This document shows positions 55,562-64,000 of a DNA stretch of 64,000 nucleotides, piece by piece; position 1 is the first letter of the stretch, and every line of letters begins with the position of its first letter. Under the pieces are notes generated by a model. The model made no database searches and had not been told where the DNA came from. It worked only from the letters and a program-made list of their open reading frames with translations. This stretch comes from Desmospora activa DSM 45169 (GTDB lineage Bacteria > Bacillota > Bacilli > Thermoactinomycetales > DSM-45169). A program made the position numbers and the translations under genes. Where the stretch lies: the NCBI RefSeq assembly GCF_003046315.1, contig NZ_PZZP01000002.1, forward strand, positions 372,001-436,000. The letters run 5' to 3'.

Positions 55562-57736
55562 CTACAGCTCCTTTTTCAAATTCAGGTATACACGGTTCAT
55601 CAAAACCTTTACCAAGCCGACACTAGCCCCGATATTCAGCACGAGCATAGCTACCGTGATCCATGTCAATGTCCCTAATTGAAGAAGGAATGACAGGCCC
55701 AGCAGCACGGTAAAAATACCCCCATGCATCAGAAGCAACCCTTTTTTTAATGAGTAAAAACCTTGTCCATGAATATGTTGCACAAACAGCTTCAATTTGT
55801 TTTTGTGGAAATAACAAAGGGTATAGTAAAGGCTGACGCTGAGGGTGGCGATACTTAACGCCACAATCACCATAAGCAAAGCAACCCGGGTGGTAGCCAG
55901 TTCCTGAATCATTTTCCCATAGGTATCATAAACAGACTCCACCCGTTGTAAGGCGGAAGCATCATTAGCCATAGCAATCGAGCTAAATAGCTGCAGCGGA
56001 TCATCTTCATCGGAATAAAAATAATAGTAACTGCTGAGATAGCTCATATAATAAGAAGCATCAAAACTGGTTTGATCGATGATCGCAATTGGATCATGAA
56101 TGAAATAATCCTCCTCACCCTTTTCCTTTGGATTAAACGTAAAATACGATTGATTGTCTTTTACATAAATAATATTGACGTCGAGATCTTCTTTCGTCAT
56201 CGTGTTTAACGGTTCGCCTTTGTCTTCACGATAAATGTTTTCTACTTCAACCTTTTGAAAATAAAAATGGGAAATAAAGTTCTCTTTGATCTCGGCTTCT
56301 TTTTCCCGCAACGAGATCGGTACTAATATATTTAATACGTTTTCATCGTTCATCAGTTGTTCATAAATGGAGCCATGTTCGCTCTCAATGGTGTTATAGG
56401 ATAAGTAATTCTCATTAATCGTTATCGCTTTTCCATAAGGGTTTGTCCGGACATCTTCCCCTTCTTTTATATTCAAATCATATGCATACACACCCTCCCC
56501 GACCTCATCATAGTTAGACGGATCTATGAGGAAACCGCTCACTTTCTTATTCAAATCTTGATATGCTTGTTTGACCGCCTGGTTTTGTTCATTTGCAACA
56601 TGTGCACTAACCTGATTTTGACCGATATATGTCGTCACGGTCTGATAAAGATTCTCCGTTTTCTCCCATACAGACAGATTTTCTTCTAAGCCGGCGATTT
56701 TTTTATTTGTATCTTGTAAAAAGAAAAGTGCACCAACTGAAAACCCGAGAAAGACGATCGTTAATAGAAGACTAGCACCCATCAATAGGTTATAGGGCTT
56801 TTTCCCTTTTAAGCCCTCATATTCATCGCGGCTGTGATACATCCATCCAATAAGAAGAGCGCTGGTAGTGGCAAAAAACAATAGAAACAAACTGACGGCC
56901 GCCAAAAACAAGAACGTTATTTCAAGCAAATTGGACGGGTACCCAGCAATCAGCGTGAAGCTGAAAAACGAGAGATAAGAAACCATCACCGCTGTTAATA
57001 AAGCAGGCACCCATTTACGCCATTGTATTAATACTGCTGCCCTCCACGTATAGCCGCCTATTTTCATTACTAGGATATCGCGCTTCTTATGTATGATATC
57101 AAATGCCATCGCACCAATAATACTGATCAGTAAAGCAAGCATCGTAAGCATAATAATCGCAGAAGTGCGGATCAGTGTTTCCAAAGACATCAACGGTTGA
57201 ATTGTGACATCGATTATTTCGGTGGTTACTTGCTCTTCCGCAAACCGATGGATGATTTGTTGGATTTTATCGTGATCTTGTGTATCAAAGTAATAAATAC
57301 CATTGGTAGATGCTTGCTTTTGATGATCCAGTAAAAAAAGATTAATCGTGATTTGTGATTCACCTGATGTAAATCTTCCTACTTGGGCGGATGTATCTGT
57401 CATCTTTGTCGAAATAAATTCACCCGAACCTGCTGCAGGGTAAGTTCCCTCGACTAAGCGAATCCGGTTATCCAACGTCGGATCAGTGGTAAATATCTGG
57501 GTATGCTTTGAATCCTTAAACGAATACTTTGCAATGCCCACATCGTAATCCTTTGCAACTTCCTCAATAAAATCGTTTGCGTTTTCTTTTCGTTTAAAGC
57601 CCTCAAAATTCAACATCATTCCAGTTCGCCCGTCATAGAGAAGTTGTTGAAATTGATATTGTTCAACAACTTTAGCAGACAAAAAAAGGAATACAACAAA
57701 TAACAACGCTGTCAAAACGGCACTCACTTTCTTCAT
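55562..57736 (-). CDS. Bacteriocin-associated integral membrane protein (DUF1430-like)
   Basis: A 724-residue membrane protein with an N-terminal segment (MKKVSAVLTALLFVVFLFLS), a long extracellular part and clusters of membrane helices near residues 190-310 and 640-720, typical of the permease that goes with lactococcin-972-type bacteriocins. The middle holds an extracytoplasmic domain rich in Asn, Tyr and Asp. It lies between the bacteriocin gene and the ATPase gene. Confidence 0.85.
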   Translation of the reverse strand: MKKVSAVLTALLFVVFLFLSAKVVEQYQFQQLLYDGRTGMMLNFEGFKRKENANDFIEEVAKDYDVGIAKYSFKDSKHTQIFTTDPTLDNRIRLVEGTYPAAGSGEFISTKMTDTSAQVGRFTSGESQITINLFLLDHQKQASTNGIYYFDTQDHDKIQQIIHRFAEEQVTTEIIDVTIQPLMSLETLIRTSAIIMLTMLALLISIIGAMAFDIIHKKRDILVMKIGGYTWRAAVLIQWRKWVPALLTAVMVSYLSFFSFTLIAGYPSNLLEITFLFLAAVSLFLLFFATTSALLIGWMYHSRDEYEGLKGKKPYNLLMGASLLLTIVFLGFSVGALFFLQDTNKKIAGLEENLSVWEKTENLYQTVTTYIGQNQVSAHVANEQNQAVKQAYQDLNKKVSGFLIDPSNYDEVGEGVYAYDLNIKEGEDVRTNPYGKAITINENYLSYNTIESEHGSIYEQLMNDENVLNILVPISLREKEAEIKENFISHFYFQKVEVENIYREDKGEPLNTMTKEDLDVNIIYVKDNQSYFTFNPKEKGEEDYFIHDPIAIIDQTSFDASYYMSYLSSYYYFYSDEDDPLQLFSSIAMANDASALQRVESVYDTYGKMIQELATTRVALLMVIVALSIATLSVSLYYTLCYFHKNKLKLFVQHIHGQGFYSLKKGLLLMHGGIFTVLLGLSFLLQLGTLTWITVAMLVLNIGASVGLVKVLMNRVYLNLKKEL

Positions 57737-57760
57737 ATTGATCCAATGCTCCTTTATAAC

Positions 57761-57789
57761 AAAAATGCGGGAATGACATCATTCCCGCA
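57761..57789 (-). terminator. Terminator between the bacteriocin gene and the exporter genes
   Basis: An 11-bp stem (TGCGGGAATGA / TCATTCCCGCA) is followed by five T residues on the minus strand. It would let the bacteriocin be made in excess of the transporter. Confidence 0.85.
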
Positions 57790-57866
57790 ACGGAATCCAC
57801 AAAATTTTCCTTATATTCATATTAACCTTTGTTTGTTTTGTAATAGTTTAAAATCTTTTAGCCATA

Positions 57867-58295
57867 TTATTTATAATTATAGTAGGCTTTGTTTGTTCCG
57901 TTAAAGGTGATCCACGGTAGTTTAGCAGTACTAAATACGTCCTTTGACTTCCATCCGCCTGATTTATAATCACCATGCCCATTCACAACAGAAGTATGCC
58001 CTTGCTTCGTATAATGCTTATAGCTAGAATAAACGTATGCTATACCCTCCCACTTCTTTCCACGGATCCAATAGCCACCACCCATTTTCCCACTTTCAAT
58101 ATCGGGAGAAATACCGTCGGGATTACCCACTTCCCCTTCAACTAAATCGTGATCTTCATTAATAACCTCCGAGCCTCCACCTTCTGATTCAACCGTAGGA
58201 TCACCCTGTGCATTCGCTGCTGATGCAAAAGGGGTTGTAAGCAAACCCGCTGCTACTGCTAAGCTAAGAGCTCCTTTAATGATCATTGCTTTCAT
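57867..58295 (-). CDS. Lactococcin-972-family bacteriocin precursor
   Basis: A 142-residue secreted precursor. A signal peptide ends near PFASAANA, an acidic Glu/Gly-rich stretch follows, and the C-terminal region has GGGYWIRGKKWEGIAYVYSS, YKHYTKQGHTSVVNGHG and WKSKDVFSTAKLPW, matching lactococcin 972: Trp and Tyr-rich repeats, SSV-type and YY ends, no leader cleavage by GG. Lactococcin 972 blocks septum formation by binding lipid II. I start at the ATG at 58295 with AAGGAGTGG. The permease and ATPase genes follow on the same strand. Confidence 0.87.
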   Translation of the reverse strand: MKAMIIKGALSLAVAAGLLTTPFASAANAQGDPTVESEGGGSEVINEDHDLVEGEVGNPDGISPDIESGKMGGGYWIRGKKWEGIAYVYSSYKHYTKQGHTSVVNGHGDYKSGGWKSKDVFSTAKLPWITFNGTNKAYYNYK

Positions 58296-58316
58296 CAAAA
58301 CCACTCCTTTTTAATG

Positions 58317-58329
58317 AATATAGCATATT
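58317..58329. promoter_or_regulatory. Operator candidate, bacteriocin promoter, site 1
   Basis: AATATAGCATATT, a near-palindrome that recurs exactly at 58385-58397, 68 nt upstream with respect to the bacteriocin gene. Confidence 0.5.
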
Positions 58330-58384
58330 TATAACTCTATTATTAATCATACTTTTACGCCAAATTTTCGACATTATATATAAA

Positions 58385-58397
58385 AATATAGCATATT
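58385..58397. promoter_or_regulatory. Operator candidate, bacteriocin promoter, site 2
   Basis: Exact copy of site 1; a TATATATAAT block, a possible -10 for the bacteriocin gene, lies next to it on the minus strand. Confidence 0.5.
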
Positions 58398-58482
58398 ACG
58401 ACATGATTCGCATTGATTTAATCCTTATTTACATTAAGGCGCATATACCTTAATGGGTACTGGTAGCTTTTGATGTTGAAAA

Positions 58483-58507
58483 AACAAAACCCGCGATAGC
58501 GCGGGCA
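58483..58507 (-). terminator. Terminator after fadF
   Basis: CCCGCG and CGCGGG pair with a 4-nt loop, followed by T4-G-T6 on the minus strand, about 158 nt past the fadF stop. Confidence 0.7.
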
Positions 58508-58664
58508 AAATGCTACAGGTTTTAGTGGTCGCAACTTGCACAACCCCATATGCTGTCCGTTTTCAAAGATAATCAAATTCTAGTATAAATCACAGAACAC
58601 ACGTTCGCGAGTCCTTTTCACTGATCATCCCTTTCACTCTAACCTTCCTTTTCCCGCCCCATCC

Positions 58665-60761
58665 TTAGCCATCCGCATCCGCTTTCTCATCAAAATCAAT
58701 GGAGAGTGCCAGCACTTCCGCCACATCCATCGTTTTCACCTGCTCCTCCACTTCTTTCGCCTTGGTGCCGTCGCTCATCATTGTTAAACAGTAGGGGCAT
58801 CCGCTGCCGATGAGGCTGGGTTTGGTTGCTAAGGCTTGCTCCGTGCGGGCGGTGTTGACGCGGACACCGGCGTCCTCCTCCAACCACATCATCCCACCAC
58901 CCGCACCGCAACACATGCCGTTTTCGCGGTTGCGCTCCATCTCCACCAGTTCGATCCCGGGGATGGAACGGAAAATATAGCGAGGGGCTTCATATTCCTC
59001 ATTGTAGCGACCCAAGTAGCAGGAGTCGTGGTAGGTGACGCGCTCCTTCACCTCTTTATGCGGCTGTAATCGTCCTTCCTTGATCAGTTGGGCCAACAGT
59101 TGACTATGATGGAACACCTCTACTCCATCCATGCCAAAGTCGGGATATTCATTTTTAAAGACATTGTAGGCATGAGGATCCGCCGTCACAATTTTTTTCA
59201 CCCCGTGCTTTTGAAACAACGCAATATTATCCAGCGCCAGCTGTTGGAACAAAAACTCATTTCCCATGCGTCGGGCTGTATCACCGGAGTTTTTCTCTTT
59301 TTTACCCAGGATGGCAAAGCGAACACCGGCATGGTTTAAGAGCTTCACCAAATCGCGGGTAATTTTTTGACTGCGATTGTCATAGGAGCCCATGGAGCCG
59401 ACAAACAGCAGAACATCAAATTCCTTCTGCTCCTTCACTGTGGGAGCAGCCAGCCCTTCTTCCAGCCCGTCCTTCCATTTCTCCCGATCCTTGCGGCTAA
59501 TCCCCCAGGGGTTACCTTGCCGCTCAATGTTTTGGAAGGTACGAGTCGCCTCCGCCGGCATCTCCCCCTGTGTCAGCACCAGGTGGCGCCGCATATCGAC
59601 GATTTTATCTACATGCTCATTGGAAACGGGGCAGGCGTCTTCACAGTTGCGGCAAGTGGTACAGGCCCACAGTTCCTCGGGGGTGATCACATCGCCGATC
59701 AGCTGAACGGGATAATCGTAACCGTCCTCATCTTTGGTAACAGCCACCTCGGCGGCGGCGTTGGCACCGCTGAAAGCGTATGCCGGCATCCAGGGAGTGC
59801 GGGAGGTGATGGCCGCCCCTTTTTCCGTGAGATGATCCCGCATCTTGACCAACAGATCCATCGGTGAAAGCATTTTGCCGGTACCGGCGGCAGGGCAAAC
59901 ATCGGTGCAGCGACCGCACTCCACACAGGCGTAGAGATCAACCAATTGATTTTGGTCGAAGTGTTCAATTTTGCCTACACCGTACTCCGTCAGTGATTCA
60001 TCTTCAAAATCGATCGCCTTCAGTTTAGATGGAGGCCCTTGTCGCTTTAAAAACACATTGAGCGGTGCCACAATCAAGTGAAAATGTTTGGACTGGGGCA
60101 CATACACCAAAAAGGTCAGCAACACCAGCGTATGCATCCACCAGAAACCATAAAACATCACCGCCGCCGTCTGAGTGGACATCCAGGCAAAAGGAAGGGC
60201 CAGCACGGAGGAGATCGGTAACGCCCAAGACGGCTCAATTCCCAGCCACAATTGTTCAAAGGCAGTGCTCATCAAGATGGAAAACATGAGCGAGGTAAGG
60301 AAAAGAATCACTAAGCCGGCCTTCCACCCGCGCTTTAAACGGGTCAACTTTTCCACATAGCGACGATAAAAAGCGTAGAGGGTAGCCAATAAAACAGAAA
60401 ACACCGTCAACTCCTGAATAAAAGTAAAGACAGGATAAGCCGGCAGCGGCAAATGACTCCCCGGAAGAAACCCTTTAATAAAGAGATCGATGGCGCCAAA
60501 CTGAATAATGATAAATCCATAAAACATCACCACATGCATCAGGCCGCTTTTTTTATCTTTTAACAATTTTTTCTGCCCAAACACATTGACCCAGACTTCA
60601 TGTAGGCGTTCTTTCATATCGGTAGAAAAATCAGCCGCTTTTCCCAACTTGACATAGGTATAGCGGGCATACACCACACGGGCGAACAGATAAAACCCGT
60701 AACCGACTGCACCGATAAACAGAATCAGATTGACCACTTGCCATATCGACACCACATTCAC
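58665..60761 (-). CDS. fadF: FadF-type membrane iron-sulfur oxidoreductase
   Basis: A 698-residue protein: an N-terminal membrane domain with five to six helices (nitrate-reductase-gamma-like), then two 4Fe-4S motifs (CVECGRCTDVCP and CTTCRNCEDACP), then two CCG domains (CYLG with MCCGAGGGMMW, and GCPYCLTMMSDG). B. subtilis FadF (YwjF) has the same layout and is thought to take electrons from fatty-acid beta-oxidation via ETF. It starts with GTG behind GGAAGG. A FadR-like box lies about 175 nt upstream. It is separated here from acyl-CoA dehydrogenases by 20 kb, whereas they are adjacent in B. subtilis. Confidence 0.92.
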   Translation of the reverse strand: MNVVSIWQVVNLILFIGAVGYGFYLFARVVYARYTYVKLGKAADFSTDMKERLHEVWVNVFGQKKLLKDKKSGLMHVVMFYGFIIIQFGAIDLFIKGFLPGSHLPLPAYPVFTFIQELTVFSVLLATLYAFYRRYVEKLTRLKRGWKAGLVILFLTSLMFSILMSTAFEQLWLGIEPSWALPISSVLALPFAWMSTQTAAVMFYGFWWMHTLVLLTFLVYVPQSKHFHLIVAPLNVFLKRQGPPSKLKAIDFEDESLTEYGVGKIEHFDQNQLVDLYACVECGRCTDVCPAAGTGKMLSPMDLLVKMRDHLTEKGAAITSRTPWMPAYAFSGANAAAEVAVTKDEDGYDYPVQLIGDVITPEELWACTTCRNCEDACPVSNEHVDKIVDMRRHLVLTQGEMPAEATRTFQNIERQGNPWGISRKDREKWKDGLEEGLAAPTVKEQKEFDVLLFVGSMGSYDNRSQKITRDLVKLLNHAGVRFAILGKKEKNSGDTARRMGNEFLFQQLALDNIALFQKHGVKKIVTADPHAYNVFKNEYPDFGMDGVEVFHHSQLLAQLIKEGRLQPHKEVKERVTYHDSCYLGRYNEEYEAPRYIFRSIPGIELVEMERNRENGMCCGAGGGMMWLEEDAGVRVNTARTEQALATKPSLIGSGCPYCLTMMSDGTKAKEVEEQVKTMDVAEVLALSIDFDEKADADG

Positions 60762-61223
60762 ACCCTTCCATATAGATTGCCGTTCCCACCCTTAACCAAG
60801 GTAGGTTGGTTTTAAGCGTTAAGTAACAGCTTCGACGTATCAAAATTAAAAGGCTTCTGAGTATTGTTCATCTGACAGCGGTTTCATTAACTGGGTTGGG
60901 CCAGGGTTGCTGCTGTTAACGTCATTGTAGCACAAAATGAGTGGTTGTTCATTCATATTATGAGAGACACTTTGCTTTTTTCCCTTTTCTGAAAACCGTA
61001 ATGGTTCTTCTCTACAAACGCCGAACATCGGAAAAAGTATTTAAAACTAATTATCGATACCAAATCGAGCAATGGTTAAACCATACTGATTTTGATTTAT
61101 TAAAACGTTAATTATTTTTTTAAAAATATCCGATGAATTTAAGAGGGTTTTTTAAATTTTTGTAGAATATTGATTTCGGTTGAATGACAACCAATCCATT
61201 TTTTGAAGGGGGAAGGTGCTTTG
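60762..61223. other. 462-nt divergent gap between fadF and the metalloprotease gene
   Basis: The fadF promoter with a FadR-like box lies at 60924-60955; AT-rich sequence near 61040-61190 probably holds the metalloprotease promoter, but no clear boxes were found. Confidence 0.55.
60924..60955 (-). promoter_or_regulatory. fadF -10 box and FadR-like operator
   Basis: On the minus strand the 22-nt block 60955-60934 starts TGAATGA, ends TCATTTT, and matches 19 of the 22 positions of the B. subtilis FadR box (TGAATGAMTAA-N4-TCATTCA). TACAAT lies just downstream at 60929-60924. The operator would cover the -35 region. Confidence 0.65.
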
Positions 61224-61733
61224 TTGAAAAAAGTGACTGTCATCGCACTCGGGTTGTTGGTGTTTGGATCCTGGACGCCTGCGATGGCCTATCAATTGTG
61301 GGGGTATAAGTGGGCCAGTTCCACCATCTCCTATGAGTGCGACATGTACGGCGATTATACGACCCAATGCAACAACGGCCGCAATGACTGGAACAGCCGC
61401 ACCCGGGCAAACTTGGTTTATGGCGGCTCCAGTGCCGGTATCCGTACCAATGCCGCCGATTACGGCAACACCTCCTGGAGCGGACTCTGCTCCCTGACCC
61501 AAGTTTCCGGTAATACGATCCAACGGGCGGAAATTTCCATCAACACTCGTTATACCGATGGCTATTCCTCTTCTCAGCGTAAAGGCGTTATCACCCATGA
61601 ACTGGGGCATGCTCTCGGGTTGGCCCATGAAGATCGTTTAGGACCCGGCGGCTCTGTGATGTACTCCAATGACGGCCGCACGGTTTATTCCCCCACTTCG
61701 GACGATGTCAACGGCGTCAACGCCATGTACTAA
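61224..61733 (+). CDS. Secreted matrixin-like zinc metalloprotease
   Basis: A 169-residue secreted enzyme: a signal peptide ending at PAMAYQLWG, then a small catalytic domain with the zinc motif ITHELGHALGLAHE (HExxHxxGxxH) and a following Met-containing turn (GGSVMYSND). The start is TTG at 61224 with GGAAGG upstream. No propeptide is visible, so control may fall to the next gene. The two genes are 25 nt apart and co-transcribed. Confidence 0.88.
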   Translation: MKKVTVIALGLLVFGSWTPAMAYQLWGYKWASSTISYECDMYGDYTTQCNNGRNDWNSRTRANLVYGGSSAGIRTNAADYGNTSWSGLCSLTQVSGNTIQRAEISINTRYTDGYSSSQRKGVITHELGHALGLAHEDRLGPGGSVMYSNDGRTVYSPTSDDVNGVNAMY

Positions 61734-61758
61734 AATGAATTCAAAGGAGGATTGATCC

Positions 61759-62307
61759 ATGATCAAGGCGATAAAGCCCAAAGCGTTCCCATTGGTCGTT
61801 GCCCTGTTGGTGGTGATGTTGATGGCGGGTTTATACATCTCATTTCTCGCTCCTAAGGAAATGGAGCTGGGTATTTCCGTCGATCATGCCTACGCTAGTG
61901 TAGATGAGATGAAAAAGGATGCGGAACTCATCGTAGAGGGTACCACTCTTTCTCAGGAAACCATCCGTTATGAAGGGGTTCTCTTCACTGCCAGCACGAT
62001 CAAAGTGGAAAAAGTTTTGAACGGAGAGCTGCAACAAGAAGAGATCACCGTTTTGGAAACAGGTGGTTTTGACGGAAAAAACCATCTGACGATGGAACAC
62101 AACCGCGTAATGGACACCTCTGACCGCTATATTTTATTCCTGGAGAAATATGAAGGCTCTGTCGTTGAGAATGATGCTTACGTAATCACTGGGGCATATC
62201 AAGGTAGGTTTAAGGTAAACGGTGATCAGCTGGAACCCGCTGAACATGTCAGCAAAGGTTTGGACAACATCGACAGCAAACAGGAGCTGTTGACCAATAT
62301 CAAATAA
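61759..62307 (+). CDS. Membrane-anchored hypothetical protein, partner of the metalloprotease
   Basis: A 182-residue protein with one N-terminal membrane anchor (FPLVVALLVVMLMAGLYISF) and an extracytoplasmic domain that starts VDEMKKDAELIVEGTT and includes VENDAYVITGAYQGRFKVNG. I recognise no family. AAAGGAGG lies 8 nt before the ATG. Its co-transcription with the protease gene suggests an inhibitor, chaperone or receptor, but this is inference. Confidence 0.75.
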   Translation: MIKAIKPKAFPLVVALLVVMLMAGLYISFLAPKEMELGISVDHAYASVDEMKKDAELIVEGTTLSQETIRYEGVLFTASTIKVEKVLNGELQQEEITVLETGGFDGKNHLTMEHNRVMDTSDRYILFLEKYEGSVVENDAYVITGAYQGRFKVNGDQLEPAEHVSKGLDNIDSKQELLTNIK

Positions 62308-62385
62308 TTGGATAGGTGAACAGTTATGGCGATCCGTAGAAAAAACCCGCCCGGCAGCGGACGGATCACCGTGACAGGCTGTTTG

Positions 62386-62418
62386 GAACCGGGGTGTGGC
62401 AGCACTCCGGTTCTTTTT
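62386..62418 (+). terminator. Terminator after the metalloprotease operon
   Basis: GAACCGGGGTG and CACTCCGGTTC pair with one mismatch and are followed by T residues. Confidence 0.85.
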
Positions 62419-62504
62419 TGTCTGCATAATCATGGTATCACAGGAATCAAACTGTGATCCAGCTGAAAAAATGCCATAAATTTAGTACGACGGGAATATT
62501 ACTC

Positions 62505-62533
62505 TTGCAATAAAATATCGATTTTAATATAGT
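62505..62533 (+). promoter_or_regulatory. Sigma-A promoter for the AbgT-family gene
   Basis: TTGCAA and TATAGT are 17 nt apart. The leader to the ATG at 62795 would be about 255 nt. Confidence 0.65.
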
Positions 62534-62794
62534 GCCTTAGGGGGGGTATAAGCGAGAAGCGCAGAGAAAAATAGAAGCAATCGCTTTTTGATCACACTAT
62601 CCTATTTTTAATCACCTTTACACTGACATCGCTGGGGGCGGATGAACAATAATCCTTAAACCTAATGGTTTCCCTATAATAAGGATAGAACTGAGTAGCG
62701 CTTCTCCCTCCACATCGCACTCACTCCCTACTCATATCATCCTCAAATGCACAACCCTACCTTTTGACCCCTCTCTTACGAAAGGAGTGTAAGC

Positions 62795-64000
62795 ATGGAA
62801 GAAACAAAACGAAAAGGATTTGTGACTCGTTTTTTGGACATGATTGAATGGGTCGGAAACAAACTTCCCCATCCGATCACCTTATTCGCCATTCTCGCGT
62901 TATTGGTTATTCTTGCGTCCGGCCTATTTTCCGCCATGAATTTATCGGTGGATAATCCGGCGGAACCGGGAGAGACAGTAACGGTAAAAAATCTGTTGAG
63001 CGGTGAAGGTGTCGCCTTTATCTTCACCAGTATGGTGGACAATTTTATCAATTTTGCTCCATTGGGTGTGGTACTGGCTACCATGATCGGCATCGGACTA
63101 GCTGAGCGCACCGGCTTAATCAGCGCCCTGTTGCGTGGATTTGTCACCTCTGTGCCCAACCGCTTAATCACACTGGGATTGGTTTTTGCCGGCATTATGT
63201 CCAGCGTTGCCTCCGATGCCGGTTATGTCGTATTGCCGCCCCTTGGCGCCGTCATTTTCGCGGCGATGGGTCGACATCCCTTGGCCGGTCTGGCTGCTGC
63301 TTTTGCCGGTGTATCCGCCGGCTTTAGCGCCAACTTATTTCTATCGGCCACCGATCCTATGCTGGGCTCCCTTACCCAGGAAGCAGCCGCCACCCTTGAT
63401 CCTGCCTATGCGGAAACGATCAACTTTGCCATGAATTATTATTTTATCGCCGCTTCCGTCTTCTTTCTTACGATTGTCGGTACCTTTGTTACGGAAAAAA
63501 TCGTGGAACCGCGCTTAGGCGCATATAAAGGTGAAGTGAGTGGCAGCATCGAAGGGCTAAAGCCGGAAGAGAAAAAAGGGATCGTCGGTGCAGGGATTGC
63601 GCTATTAATCTCCGCCGGTCTGATGTCGCTTTTAATCTTGCCAGAATGGGGACCGATGCGTGGTGAAGGGGAAAGCCCCATTATCGACTCTCCCTTTATG
63701 CACTCGCTGGCCGTAGTGATTCTGATTTTGTTCTTCATCCCAGGGCTGGTTTACGGAATGATCACCAAAGCCATTCGCAGCGATAAAGATGTAGCGGATC
63801 AGTTGTCTGATACGATGGCCACCATGGGGATGTTTATTGTGCTGGCTTTTACCGCCGGTCAGTTTGTCGCATACTTTAACGAAACCAACATGGGGCTGAT
63901 CCTCGCCGTCAACGGAGCCCAGTTTTTGGAGAACATCCAGTTGACCGGTATCCCATTGGTATTGGCTTTTATCGTGGTAACCGGTTTTATCAACCTCTTC
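62795..64000 (+). CDS. AbgT-family transporter, N-terminal part (cut by window edge)
   Basis: A large membrane transporter, 402 residues visible of about 500. It starts MEETKRKGFVTRFLDMIEWV with AAAGGAG about 7 nt upstream. The family pattern is clear: GNKLPHPITLFAILALLVIL, SSVASDAGYVVLPPLGAVIF, and SAGFSANLFLSATDPMLGSL, with many hydrophobic segments. AbgT proteins take up p-aminobenzoyl-glutamate or export sulfonamides; the substrate is not resolved. The C-terminus is off the window. Confidence 0.9.
   Translation, partial: MEETKRKGFVTRFLDMIEWVGNKLPHPITLFAILALLVILASGLFSAMNLSVDNPAEPGETVTVKNLLSGEGVAFIFTSMVDNFINFAPLGVVLATMIGIGLAERTGLISALLRGFVTSVPNRLITLGLVFAGIMSSVASDAGYVVLPPLGAVIFAAMGRHPLAGLAAAFAGVSAGFSANLFLSATDPMLGSLTQEAAATLDPAYAETINFAMNYYFIAASVFFLTIVGTFVTEKIVEPRLGAYKGEVSGSIEGLKPEEKKGIVGAGIALLISAGLMSLLILPEWGPMRGEGESPIIDSPFMHSLAVVILILFFIPGLVYGMITKAIRSDKDVADQLSDTMATMGMFIVLAFTAGQFVAYFNETNMGLILAVNGAQFLENIQLTGIPLVLAFIVVTGFINLF

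Larger units (their letters stand above)
58296..58664. other. 369-nt gap between fadF and the bacteriocin gene
   Basis: Two perfect copies of a palindromic 13-mer AATATAGCATATT lie at 58317 and 58385 in AT-rich sequence, and the fadF terminator lies at 58483. The bases 58510-58664 show nothing I recognise. Confidence 0.6.
62308..62794. other. 487-nt gap before the transporter gene
   Basis: It contains the terminator at 62386-62418, the promoter at 62505-62533, and an unresolved GC- and G-rich stretch with an ATCCTT/AAGGAT hairpin near 62653-62687 in what would be the transporter's leader. Confidence 0.6.

Noticed and set aside
60846-61028. Minus-strand frame of 60 codons upstream of fadF
   Set aside because: It covers the fadF promoter and the FadR-like box, and lacks a ribosome site.

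Overview
The window comes from an endospore-forming member of the Bacillales. The evidence is the sporulation genes (spoIIR, spo0F, a YhcN/YlaJ-type lipoprotein), the delta subunit of RNA polymerase, frequent TTG/GTG starts behind strong GGAGG sites, and a backbone that follows the Bacillus subtilis ywl-ywk-ywj order: upp, glyA, ywlG, rpiB, ywlE, mntP, ywlC, a ywlB-like GNAT, spoIIR, prmC, prfA, tdk, rpmE, rho, glpX, murA, transaldolase, fba, spo0F, pyrG, rpoE. The genus cannot be fixed from sequence alone; a thermoactinomycete-like lineage is a guess.

Layout. 1-12.3 kb: minus-strand housekeeping block from a cut UDP-GlcNAc 2-epimerase to prfA, with an rtcB RNA ligase and a GNAT gene inserted. 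12.5-27.7 kb: a CPBP protease, then the second housekeeping block (tdk to rpoE), interrupted by an orphan suppressor-of-fused protein and by a kce-kal lysine-fermentation pair. 27.8-31.7 kb: plus-strand accessory genes (KDPG aldolase, azlCD with a divergent XRE-cupin regulator, PhzF-like protein). 32-41.8 kb: one long minus-strand acyl-CoA island (thiolase, hydroxyacyl-CoA dehydrogenase, two acyl-CoA dehydrogenases, MeaB, TetR, fused isobutyryl-CoA mutase IcmF). 42-54.6 kb: stress and resistance genes: a VOC protein, an ABC exporter, a Cfr-like rRNA methyltransferase behind a leader-peptide/attenuator region, an AbrB-Doc toxin-antitoxin pair, an RND exporter with a divergent TetR, and an aldo-keto reductase. 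54.9-58.3 kb: a lactococcin-972-type bacteriocin operon. 58.7-64 kb: fadF with a FadR-like box, a secreted matrixin-like metalloprotease with a membrane-anchored partner, and the start of an AbgT-family transporter.

The most interesting signals are (1) the Cfr-like gene with a 314-nt leader holding a 23-codon peptide inside a long stem-loop and two tandem terminators; (2) two unlinked loci for very short hydrophobic peptides that share an almost identical, apparently sequestered ribosome-binding region and carry antisense-type hairpins, which look like type I toxin-antitoxin modules; (3) a pyrG leader that starts GGGC and carries an attenuator, as in CTP-sensing reiterative transcription; and (4) two families of dispersed intergenic repeats.

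No rRNA, tRNA, CRISPR array or complete insertion sequence was seen. All calls were made by reading the sequence; none was checked against a database.
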